Below, piece by piece: positions 17,073-24,686 of a DNA stretch of 64,000 nt. The stretch comes from a virus. The translations under genes and the position numbers were made by a program. How positions within the stretch are numbered: position 1 is the stretch's first letter; every line of letters starts with the position of its first letter. The stretch covers positions 1 to 64,000 of IMG/VR virus record IMGVR_UViG_3300043466_003828; one strand, given 5' to 3'. The notes under the pieces are model-generated. The model saw only the letters and a program-made list of their open reading frames with translations, did no database searches and was not told the origin of the DNA.

Positions 17073-17078
17073 TATAGT
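17050..17078 (+). promoter_or_regulatory. promoter of the FkbM-like gene (extended -10)
   Basis: TAGATA (17050-17055), 17-nt spacer, TATAGT (17073-17078) preceded by TGA (TGn extended -10), then exactly 6 nt to ATG 17085. Confidence 0.6.
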
Positions 17079-17084
17079 AAACAC

Positions 17085-17822
17085 ATGATAGAGAGGATTA
17101 AAAATTTACTAACGCCATATTATATAAATGATTTAAAAAGATATGGTGGAAATTCTGATGGGGGCTATATATTAAGCGAGTCTTTACTTAATAATTCTAA
17201 TATCATATACTCTTATGGAGTTGGGCCAGAGGAGCATTATATTAATTTTGACAAGCATATGTCGTTTTTAAATAAAAAGGTTTATTTATACGATGCATCA
17301 ATAAATGGCCTTTGGGGAAATGATCCAAATTTCATCTTTAAAAAAGAGTATGTTAACTCTAAAAACATACTAACCCATATAAGTGAGAATGGGCACTCCT
17401 CTGAAACGGAAATGGTTCTTAAAATGGATATTGAAGGAAATGAATTTGAAACTATTATTAATAGCGAATCAACACTGTTTAAATATTTTAATCAAATTAC
17501 CATTGAAGTTCATGATATATTAAATTCACATGACGAAGCAAATTTGGTTATCAACAATGACAACGAAGAAAAAAGATGGCTCAATAAGATCAACTTGTTT
17601 GAAAAATTAAATACCTACTATAAATTAGTTCATATTCATGGCAATAATTATTCTAGAGCAAAAACTAACGGAATTTGCGATGTAGTTGAATTAACTTACA
17701 TTAGAAATGATACATTTAATAATGATCTGGAAATTTCAAAATTACAATGTCCAATTCCAGACTTAGATTTTCCCAATAACCCATACGATAATGATGTACA
17801 AATGAACTGGTGGATTAAATGA
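17085..17822 (+). CDS. FkbM-like SAM-dependent methyltransferase
   Basis: 245 residues. GGYILSESLLNNSNIIYSYG (26-45) is an early glycine-containing block with the SAM-site G-V-G-P-E just after it. VLKMDIEGNEFETI (about 111-124) is the strand-5 motif of FkbM-type O-methyltransferases (L-K-I-D-V-E-G-x-E). It probably methylates a sugar hydroxyl, capping the glycan built by the neighbouring genes. Overlaps the next gene by 4 nt. It ends the sugar island. Confidence 0.7.
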   Translation: MIERIKNLLTPYYINDLKRYGGNSDGGYILSESLLNNSNIIYSYGVGPEEHYINFDKHMSFLNKKVYLYDASINGLWGNDPNFIFKKEYVNSKNILTHISENGHSSETEMVLKMDIEGNEFETIINSESTLFKYFNQITIEVHDILNSHDEANLVINNDNEEKRWLNKINLFEKLNTYYKLVHIHGNNYSRAKTNGICDVVELTYIRNDTFNNDLEISKLQCPIPDLDFPNNPYDNDVQMNWWIK

Positions 17823-18235
17823 AATTCAAAAATATATACGGCAGGGAAGTTAATAAAAACATTATTCCCTATATAGTTAACTGGCAAAAAAAGGTTGGCA
17901 GTAATGCACAGACTAATGTCAAAAAATTCTTTGCTCAATACTGGGCTGGTCACATAGTTTGTGAAGAGTTTCCAGTACTGGGAAGCAAGATGAGATGTGA
18001 TCTCATTAATTTTACAAAAAAAATTGCCATAGAGACACATGGTCAACAGCACGATAAATTCGTACCATTCTTCCACAAGAATAGGACAAACTTTAAAAAT
18101 AGCTTTAAACGAGACTTGGTCAAGCACAATTGGCTTGAACTTAATGGCTTTAAAGTAATTGAAATATTTGACAACGAAATCAAGCACTTGACCCCAGATT
18201 GGGTCAAAGAAAAATTTGGAATAGAAATAATTTAA
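17819..18235 (+). CDS. Vsr/DUF559-like PD-(D/E)XK endonuclease
   Basis: 138 residues. E50, D61 (MRCDLINF) and E72-T-H-G-Q-Q-H78 (IAIETHGQQHDKF) match the acidic metal-binding core and E-x-x-G-x-x-H motif of very-short-patch-repair and DUF559-type nucleases. RDLVKHNWLELNGFKVIEI (98-116) matches the following conserved helix-strand unit. It probably nicks or cuts DNA, and similar free-standing nucleases in phages act as homing enzymes. It starts inside the FkbM-like stop and marks the boundary between sugar and replication genes. Confidence 0.65.
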   Translation: MKFKNIYGREVNKNIIPYIVNWQKKVGSNAQTNVKKFFAQYWAGHIVCEEFPVLGSKMRCDLINFTKKIAIETHGQQHDKFVPFFHKNRTNFKNSFKRDLVKHNWLELNGFKVIEIFDNEIKHLTPDWVKEKFGIEII

Positions 18236-18271
18236 TTTACATACGGATAAATATACTCTATCATTGAAGGT

Positions 18272-18880
18272 ATGAGTATTTTTTATATAGGTATAGGAGG
18301 AGTTGCGAGATCTGGCAAGGACAGTTTTGCTAACAATCTTCTAGATATTTTAAAAGAAAACAATTTTAATGCAATTAAAAGCTCGCTAGCAGAGCCCTTG
18401 AAGCACGATTGCAAAGAATTTATTTCATCTAAACTTGGTCTCGATGTCTGGACGGACAAAACAGAAGAAAAGGCTATTTTTAGAGAGATGTTGGTATGGT
18501 ATGGAAAAGTCAAAAGACAACAATCAGAAGGCCAATATTGGACAAATCTTCTAACAAAAAGAGTCGAAATGGCCGCTCCAGAGATCTGTATTGTTCCAGA
18601 TGTGAGATACCTCCAATATCCAGAAGACGAGGTTTTTTGGCTGAAAAACAAGATGAATGGAATTCTTATTCATATAGAAAGAAAAGACATCAATGGAGAC
18701 ATTGTTCCGCCAGCAAATATGGACGAATCAATTAATGATAAATTAATTAAAGACAATGCTGATTACTCTGTAGTCTGGCCCACATATGCTCCAGATGATC
18801 TTTCTAGTCTTGCCAACGAAGTAAAAAAGGTTTACCATGAGTTTATAGAAAAAAATATATATGCAGCAAAAAATTCGTAG
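18272..18880 (+). CDS. deoxynucleoside monophosphate kinase
   Basis: 202 residues. Phosphorylates dNMPs to dNDPs for phage DNA synthesis. P-loop GVARSGKDS (10-18) and the CIVPDVRYLQYPEDE stretch (about 107-121) resemble T4 gene 1 kinase and related proteins. Upstream TATACT (18252-18257) is 14 nt before the ATG, a longer gap than the leaderless set. The 3' end overlaps the helicase start by 20 nt. Confidence 0.82.
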   Translation: MSIFYIGIGGVARSGKDSFANNLLDILKENNFNAIKSSLAEPLKHDCKEFISSKLGLDVWTDKTEEKAIFREMLVWYGKVKRQQSEGQYWTNLLTKRVEMAAPEICIVPDVRYLQYPEDEVFWLKNKMNGILIHIERKDINGDIVPPANMDESINDKLIKDNADYSVVWPTYAPDDLSSLANEVKKVYHEFIEKNIYAAKNS

Positions 18881-20348
18881 CGTTAATGTAGAAAAACACG
18901 TACTTGCGGGCTTTATTAAGCATCCAAAGGTATACCACGATGTTTCTCATTTTATAAATGAGCAGGATTTCACTAATGGGCATAAGACTATTTTTAGTGT
19001 CGTCAAAAATCAGATCATGCATAACCAGCCATTGGATGCGGTGATCCTGTCAGAAAAGATTAAAAATCTAGGCATTACATTTAACAAACAGGATTTCAAT
19101 ATCTTTGACTACATTGAAGGGTTGTCATTTATCAAAATCAGCGAAAAGTCTCTTTTAGAAGCATGCAAGGAGCTTAAGACAGTCACTATTCGTAGGGAAA
19201 TTTTTGAAACATCGTCACAAATCCAAGAGGCAATGTTAAATTCTGGAGATCAGAATCCAGATCAAATTATCAGTTTGGCGGATAAGATGTACAATGATAA
19301 GATAAGTGCATATGATCTAGATGTAAAGCCAGAAGACTTGTTTGCAAATATCGAGCAACTAATCGAGGAAAGAGCAAACGCTCCAGTAGCCGAACTCGGA
19401 TACATGACCCCCTACAAGCAATTTAATCAAATGTATGGTGGATTAAGGCCCGGCGAACTCTACGCTTGGGTATCTAGGCCAAAGCACGGTAAAAGCACTA
19501 TCCTAAACGACATCGCAACCAAGTCTACTGTTATTAATCCTAACATGCGCGCATTGATTCTTGATACGGAAATGCAGACTAATGTCATGAAGTTTCGTAT
19601 CGCCAGCAGTATAACTGGTATACCAATGTGGTATCTAGAAACTGGTAATTTTAAAAACAATAAAGAACTATTGGCAAGATGGAACAGCAAGAAGACAGAG
19701 CTTTCCCTAATTCAAGGAAGAGTTAATCATATGCAGGTAGCTGGAAAACCAGTTCAAGAAATTGAATCTATTATCCAAAGGTGGTATTTAAGTGAAGTTG
19801 GTCGGGGCAATCCAGCTATGGTTGTTTATGACTATATCAAACTAACTGGCGAAACCGGAGATAAAAACAAACAAGAATATCAATTAATTGGCGACAAGGT
19901 AGACTCTTTGAAAAATCTATCAGTTAGATTAAATATTCCATTATTAACGGCTTGTCAGCTAAATAGAAATGCCGAAAACGGGGCAGATGACAGTTCCGCT
20001 ATTTCTCAGAGTGATCGCTTGCAATGGTTCGCCGCATACGTTGGAATCTTTAGAAGGAAAACCTTAGAAGAACAAGCCGAGGATGGTATTCAGTATGGCA
20101 CACACAAAATGATTGAACTTGCGGCCAGATATCAAGGCAAAAACGCTCATGGGCACAGCGACCTGATTAAGGTCAAAGATGGAAACCAGTTCAAGTATAA
20201 AAAGAATTTCATTTCATTTAATGTAAATAATTTCGATGTACAAGAGAAGGGAACCTTGCAGGACATTGTAGATTCAAAGTCTGGCGTAAAGGTTGATATT
20301 TTTGATCGGGATTATAAAGAGGACGATGACAATGGGGAATTACTATGA
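18861..20348 (+). CDS. dnaB: replicative DNA helicase, DnaB family
   Basis: 495 residues. Residues 1-150 form the DnaB-like N-terminal helical domain. TPYKQFNQMYGGLRPGELYA (183-202) is the conserved entry to the RecA-like ATPase. Walker A is SRPKHGKST (205-213), a variant lacking the usual middle glycine. LILDTEM (232-238) and the later TACQLNR motif follow. It should unwind the fork as a hexamer and recruit the primase encoded next (4-nt overlap). Confidence 0.9.
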   Translation: MQQKIRSVNVEKHVLAGFIKHPKVYHDVSHFINEQDFTNGHKTIFSVVKNQIMHNQPLDAVILSEKIKNLGITFNKQDFNIFDYIEGLSFIKISEKSLLEACKELKTVTIRREIFETSSQIQEAMLNSGDQNPDQIISLADKMYNDKISAYDLDVKPEDLFANIEQLIEERANAPVAELGYMTPYKQFNQMYGGLRPGELYAWVSRPKHGKSTILNDIATKSTVINPNMRALILDTEMQTNVMKFRIASSITGIPMWYLETGNFKNNKELLARWNSKKTELSLIQGRVNHMQVAGKPVQEIESIIQRWYLSEVGRGNPAMVVYDYIKLTGETGDKNKQEYQLIGDKVDSLKNLSVRLNIPLLTACQLNRNAENGADDSSAISQSDRLQWFAAYVGIFRRKTLEEQAEDGIQYGTHKMIELAARYQGKNAHGHSDLIKVKDGNQFKYKKNFISFNVNNFDVQEKGTLQDIVDSKSGVKVDIFDRDYKEDDDNGELL

Positions 20349-21247
20349 ACCTAGTCGAGTTGCTCAAAAACGCTGGCTGTAAACCCAAGAGTCATGGTAC
20401 ATATTTAACATGTACGGCAAAATATCGTGGCGGAGATGATCCAACTTCCGTAGCGGTTTATCTTCAGACAAATACTGTTCATGACTTTGTTACTAGTAAA
20501 ACAATGTCGCTTGAGGAGTTCTTGAAAAAGACTCTAAACTTAAAGTCACATGAGCAATTAGATAAAATAATCAATGGAACGAAAGAATACTATTCTTCTT
20601 GCTTTTCCACTGTAGACAACGATGATCCGTTTAGCAAAACAGTAAAATATTACTCAAGTGATGATATGTTATCATTAAAAGACGAACATTCCTACTGGAA
20701 TGGCAGAGGCATAAGTAGCGAAATCTTAAAAACATTTCAGAGTGGAACATGCTATACTGGCAAAATGAAGAATAGGTATGTTTTCCCAATTTTTAATTCT
20801 CGAAAAAAAATAGAAGGGTTTTCTGGTAGAGATGTTTCCGGAGCTTCTAAAATCAAGTGGAAGCACATTGGTAAAAAAAATGATTGGGCATATCCATTGG
20901 TTTTTAGTCATAAATATATAACAGATAAAAATGAAATAATATTAACTGAAAGCATAGGGGACATGCTATCACTGTGGAGATCTGGTATAAAAAACACAGG
21001 AATAACATTTGGCACTGATATAGGAACTGGTTTAATAAAAGCAATATTGCGTCTAGATCCAAAAAGTATTATCATTGCAACTAATAATGATCAAAATCAA
21101 GCAGGACAAAATGCGGCAAAGGGGATCAAAACAAAACTAATGGAGTTTTTTGACGATAACCAAATCAAAATTGCACATCCTATTAAAAATGATTTTGGCG
21201 AACAAGACGATGAAGAAAATTTACTTTGGTACAATAATTTAAAATAA
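20345..21247 (+). CDS. DnaG-type DNA primase (Toprim)
   Basis: 300 residues, far shorter than bacterial DnaG (about 580). The N-terminal zinc-ribbon equivalent keeps only C12 and C23 of the metal ligands. YWNGRGISSEIL (117-128) is the DnaG core helix. GFSGRDVSG (158-166), E202 (LTESIGDM) and N247-N-D249-x-x-x-x-G254 form the Toprim active site, with Asn where the first Asp of D-x-D is expected. It lacks a C-terminal helicase-binding domain. The overlapping start couples it to the helicase. Confidence 0.82.
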   Translation: MNLVELLKNAGCKPKSHGTYLTCTAKYRGGDDPTSVAVYLQTNTVHDFVTSKTMSLEEFLKKTLNLKSHEQLDKIINGTKEYYSSCFSTVDNDDPFSKTVKYYSSDDMLSLKDEHSYWNGRGISSEILKTFQSGTCYTGKMKNRYVFPIFNSRKKIEGFSGRDVSGASKIKWKHIGKKNDWAYPLVFSHKYITDKNEIILTESIGDMLSLWRSGIKNTGITFGTDIGTGLIKAILRLDPKSIIIATNNDQNQAGQNAAKGIKTKLMEFFDDNQIKIAHPIKNDFGEQDDEENLLWYNNLK

Positions 21248-21248
21248 T

Positions 21249-21734
21249 ATGAACTGGACAGAATACTACATGCGCCACCAATATCTGGCGTCCGAAAAAA
21301 GCAAAGACCCAAGTACCAAGATTGGTGCCGTATTGGTTCGTGGTGATAATATTGTATCTATTGGCTACAATGGTTTTCCAAGAGGAATTAATGATTCTCC
21401 GGAAAGACTTAATAACAGAGAAGAAAAGTATTTCTATGTTGTACATGCTGAATCCAACGCAATTTTAAATGCGGCAAGAAACGGCATCGCAACAAAAGGT
21501 GCCATACTTTACACCTCTGGTATGCCATGTAATGAGTGTGCTAAAGCCATCATTCAGGCCGGGGTGCAAACTGTTTATCTTCACAAACAGTATCCTAGCC
21601 TATCACATGGCAAATGGTCAAAGTCTGTAAGCAAGGCCCAAGAAATGTTTTATGAGGCTGGAGTATTTGTCACAGAATTAGACCAGCAACTTAATATTAA
21701 CTGCATTATTAATGGAGAAACAGTCAGCGTATGA
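21249..21734 (+). CDS. dCMP deaminase
   Basis: 161 residues. Converts dCMP to dUMP, the substrate for ThyX. Zinc site: H66-A-E68 and P93-C94-N-E-C97. The region around 28-55 (LVRGDNIVSIGYNGFPRG) is the usual substrate loop. Starts 1 nt after the primase stop and overlaps the nuclease gene by 4 nt. Confidence 0.92.
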   Translation: MNWTEYYMRHQYLASEKSKDPSTKIGAVLVRGDNIVSIGYNGFPRGINDSPERLNNREEKYFYVVHAESNAILNAARNGIATKGAILYTSGMPCNECAKAIIQAGVQTVYLHKQYPSLSHGKWSKSVSKAQEMFYEAGVFVTELDQQLNINCIINGETVSV

Positions 21735-22732
21735 GCGAAGAACTTGTAAGACTATCTGCTAGCCGAATTAAAACTTTGCAGTCATGCAGTTGGAGCTACT
21801 ATGCAAACTATGTACTAAAATTACCTCAGACAAATAATTCTGGAGCAATGCGTGGAACCATTGCACACTTAATATTTGAAACCCTGTCCAATTCAAGGCA
21901 TCACAAATATGTAAAAAAAATTGTTAAAAAGAACACGTGCGAAGCAGTTCCCAGTGTGTGGCGTTTAATATTTAAAACTGCAAAAAAAATCGGCCTAGAT
22001 TTAGACGAGATGGTTAAACCATTGAAAAAAGAGCCAGAAATTACTAATTTAAAGTGCATAGATGAAATGATTCTAGTTGGATTAGAATTTGATTTCATGG
22101 ATATTAATGGCTTTATTGGCAGTGAGTGGGCATTTGACATCGTGAATGAAAGCCCAAAGTATCGTATAGTTGGATTCGTAGATAGATTAGTAAAAGAAAA
22201 GGATGGAAGATTAACGGTTAGAGATTATAAAAGTAGTAAAAAGCCATTTGATGCAGAAGAGCTTGAAAGCAATCTTCAAAGCATGATGTACACACTTGCG
22301 CTAAAGAAGAAGTACCCAAATGAATACAAAGAAATCGTTGCGAAGTTTCTCTTTTTAAGATACCCAAAGGATCCAGAAAAATCCTCTCCAGTTTTTTCTG
22401 ATATAGAGCTAGAGGGGTTCGAGCATTATCTCGAACATATATCAAAATATTTACAGAACTTTAACGATGAACATGCAAAAACTAATTTTGCAAAGCATGA
22501 CTTTAGTAAGAAGTGGATGTGTAAAACAAAATCTGGCTGGAAATGCCCATACTTGGAGCCAATATCCTACAAGGTTTTAGTTGATAAAGATAAAAAAATA
22601 ATTAAATCAGTGTTCGCAACGCAAGAAATAGATCCAGAAGATATTAAAGAAGGATTCACGATTGAAAACCGTGAATACTCAGGATGTCCAGCTTGGGAAG
22701 TCAAAAAGCAGAAAGATGCATTTGACTTTTAA
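21731..22732 (+). CDS. RecB/Cas4-type PD-(D/E)XK exonuclease with Fe-S cysteines
   Basis: 333 residues. ASRIKTLQSCSWSYYANYV (10-28) is the opening of the RecB-like nuclease family. H46, D151 (GFVDRL) and D165-Y-K167 (RDYKSS) are the catalytic metal residues. C19, C264, C272 and C319 reproduce the one-plus-three cysteine pattern that holds a [4Fe-4S] cluster in AddB and Cas4. It probably processes DNA ends for UvsX-mediated recombination. Coupled to the dCMP deaminase by a 4-nt overlap. Confidence 0.8.
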   Translation: MSEELVRLSASRIKTLQSCSWSYYANYVLKLPQTNNSGAMRGTIAHLIFETLSNSRHHKYVKKIVKKNTCEAVPSVWRLIFKTAKKIGLDLDEMVKPLKKEPEITNLKCIDEMILVGLEFDFMDINGFIGSEWAFDIVNESPKYRIVGFVDRLVKEKDGRLTVRDYKSSKKPFDAEELESNLQSMMYTLALKKKYPNEYKEIVAKFLFLRYPKDPEKSSPVFSDIELEGFEHYLEHISKYLQNFNDEHAKTNFAKHDFSKKWMCKTKSGWKCPYLEPISYKVLVDKDKKIIKSVFATQEIDPEDIKEGFTIENREYSGCPAWEVKKQKDAFDF

Positions 22733-22750
22733 ATAAAATACTGGTAACAT
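22722..22750 (+). promoter_or_regulatory. promoter of the ClpP-like gene and polymerase operon
   Basis: TTGACT (22722-22727), 17-nt spacer, TAACAT (22745-22750) preceded by TGG (extended -10), exactly 6 nt to ATG 22757. The -35 box overlaps the last codons of the nuclease gene. Confidence 0.75.
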
Positions 22751-22756
22751 CAGAGT

Positions 22757-23317
22757 ATGCAATATATCTGCGTAAATCAAATCAACGAACATGGTCTTAG
22801 GAAGTTTCGCCAAGAATTTTGGAATATAGATAGAAATACAGATCAGCCAATCATACCAATAGTTATTGATTGTTATGGTGGTGAAGTATATTCAGTATTG
22901 GGGATGGTGAGCATTATAAAAAGCACTGAGAAGCAGGTTTGCACTATAGTTGACTCCAAAGCCATGAGTGCCGCCGCCATCTTGTTAAGCTGTGGAACCA
23001 AGGGCTTGAGATTCGCAAGTGAATATGCTCATATCATGGTACATGAAGTGCTAACTGGAACTGGACAAACGAAAGTGAGTGATGTCAATATTGATACAAA
23101 TCACGCACTCGCTTTAAATAAGCAGTTATTTTCAATTCTCGACAAGAACTGCGGCAAGACAAGCGGCTTCTTCTACAAGGCTGTAGAGAGCAACAAGAAT
23201 AGCAATCTATACCTAAACGCCAAACAGGCAAAGAAATATGGCATTATTGATCACATCGACAGCCCAAGGCTAAACATCTCCAGAGAATATTCAATATCTA
23301 CTTTAACCAATCAGTAA
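22757..23317 (+). CDS. ClpP-like serine protease
   Basis: 186 residues. CYGGEV (39-44) replaces the SPGG substrate-binding loop. S71 (KAMSAAAILLSCG) and H96 (HIMVHEVL) align with the catalytic Ser and His of ClpP. The conserved Asp of the triad appears to be Asn (NKNSNLYLNA, 147-154), followed by the family's AKxYGIID ending. It may be a capsid-maturation-type protease, a weakened ClpP, or a partner that modulates host ClpP. It starts the operon carrying the polymerase parts. Confidence 0.72.
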   Translation: MQYICVNQINEHGLRKFRQEFWNIDRNTDQPIIPIVIDCYGGEVYSVLGMVSIIKSTEKQVCTIVDSKAMSAAAILLSCGTKGLRFASEYAHIMVHEVLTGTGQTKVSDVNIDTNHALALNKQLFSILDKNCGKTSGFFYKAVESNKNSNLYLNAKQAKKYGIIDHIDSPRLNISREYSISTLTNQ

Positions 23318-24064
23318 ATGATTCCAATATTCAGATCCAATTATTCGTTGACCTCGATCCTTACCTTGGACAAGGCAACCAATATAAATGAAAGAAAGAA
23401 AAATCGTGCAGATTCTATTTTTGACATTTGTAATGATCAGGGTCTTGAAGACGTATTTATTGCTGATAATAATTTAAGTGGAATGGTAGAGGCTTATGAA
23501 AACGCCTCTAGCGCTGGTTTAAACTTGCGCTATGGATTCAGAGTCAGCGTCTGCAATAACATTGAAGATAAAACAGACGCATCCACACAAACAGAAGGCA
23601 AATTAATTATCTTCGCCAAGAAGGAAAACTTTACAGACTTGGTTAAACTTCACAATGTCGCCAATACTGTTGGCAGTTTCAATGGTAAACCTAGGCTTGA
23701 TTATAATATTCTAAAAAAGAATTGGAGCAAGAATCTATTAATGTTAATACCATTTTATGATTCATTTATATTCAATAATTTATTGCATGGCCATTGCTGC
23801 ATTCCAGATATTGATTTTGCAAATCCTTACATTTCAATAGAAAATAATAACTTGCCATTTGACAATACTATTAAGAAACAAATACAATCAAATATAAAAT
23901 ACGATCAGATTGAAAGCAAAACTATCTACTATAAGAACAGGTCTGATTTTAATGCTTATATGACTTATAGATGTATTTTAAATAGAACAAACTTTCAAAA
24001 GCCAGAATTGGCCCACTTTGGAAGCAGGGAATTCTGTATGGAGGCAATAAACAATGCAAGATAA
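23318..24064 (+). CDS. free-standing, degenerate PHP domain of Pol III alpha
   Basis: 248 residues. The layout (SNYSLTSIL at 7-15, FIADNNLSGMVEAYENASSA at 47-66, then GFRVSV at 73-78) follows the PHP domain that opens bacterial DnaE: H-S-x-Y-S-L-L, A-L-T-D-H-G, and the A-x-K-A-G-I-K-P-I-x-G helix and strand. The metal-binding His and Asp residues are replaced, so it is probably structural and not catalytic. It begins right after the ClpP-like stop and overlaps the exonuclease gene by 11 nt. Confidence 0.65.
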   Translation: MIPIFRSNYSLTSILTLDKATNINERKKNRADSIFDICNDQGLEDVFIADNNLSGMVEAYENASSAGLNLRYGFRVSVCNNIEDKTDASTQTEGKLIIFAKKENFTDLVKLHNVANTVGSFNGKPRLDYNILKKNWSKNLLMLIPFYDSFIFNNLLHGHCCIPDIDFANPYISIENNNLPFDNTIKKQIQSNIKYDQIESKTIYYKNRSDFNAYMTYRCILNRTNFQKPELAHFGSREFCMEAINNAR

Positions 24065-24686
24065 TCTTTTACGTTTTCAGAAAAAGCAAAAGTATTTGGT
24101 CTTTGATCTGGAAACCGAATCATTAAATCTTGCTAACTCTAGACCTTGGCAAATTTCTTGGTTAATTGCAGAGGGCAATAAAATCATTAAAAATGAAGAT
24201 AGGTTCGTTTATTGGGACGACCTAAAAATGTCTGATGGTGCTGCAAAGATAACGCGCTTCGATAGAGCCGCTTGGGCTAAAAAAGCAGAAGATCCTAAAA
24301 AGGTTGTTACTGATTTTGATAAATATCTTTATAATAAAGATTATATAATTATTGGCGCAAACCTACTTGGTTTCGATGTTTATCAACACAATAACTTAAG
24401 AAGGGCAGTAGGACTAGAGACAGATTATTCTTATGTAGATAGAATTCTTGATGTACAATCAATACAAAAGAGTATATACTTGGGTATTAAATCAATACCA
24501 GAAGATCGTTCTGGTTGGAATTTCCAAATGCAAAACTTTAGACAGCGAGGACTCAAAACATCGGTAAAACATCTTTCTAGCGTATATGAAATACCATACG
24601 ATGAAAATCGTGCGCACGATGCTATTTACGATAACGAGCTAGTGTTTTCTATTTTTAAAAAACAAATTTTTTCAATTGAAGTATGA
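24054..24686 (+). CDS. DnaQ-like 3'-5' exonuclease (DEDDh), proofreading
   Basis: 210 residues. D18-x-E20 (VFDLETESL), D108 (NLLGFDVYQH), H188 and D193 (AHDAIYDNEL) form the DEDDh active site. It probably provides proofreading for the polymerase encoded next, in place of a fused or host epsilon subunit. Its position between the PHP and polymerase genes recalls PolC, where the exonuclease is inserted into the PHP domain. Overlaps at both ends (11 and 4 nt) point to equimolar synthesis. Confidence 0.85.
   Translation: MQDNLLRFQKKQKYLVFDLETESLNLANSRPWQISWLIAEGNKIIKNEDRFVYWDDLKMSDGAAKITRFDRAAWAKKAEDPKKVVTDFDKYLYNKDYIIIGANLLGFDVYQHNNLRRAVGLETDYSYVDRILDVQSIQKSIYLGIKSIPEDRSGWNFQMQNFRQRGLKTSVKHLSSVYEIPYDENRAHDAIYDNELVFSIFKKQIFSIEV

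Noticed and set aside
17696-18187. Minus-strand frame of 163 codons opposite the FkbM-like and Vsr-like genes
   Set aside because: It is antisense to two motif-supported genes, has no promoter, and its composition is that of a complementary shadow.
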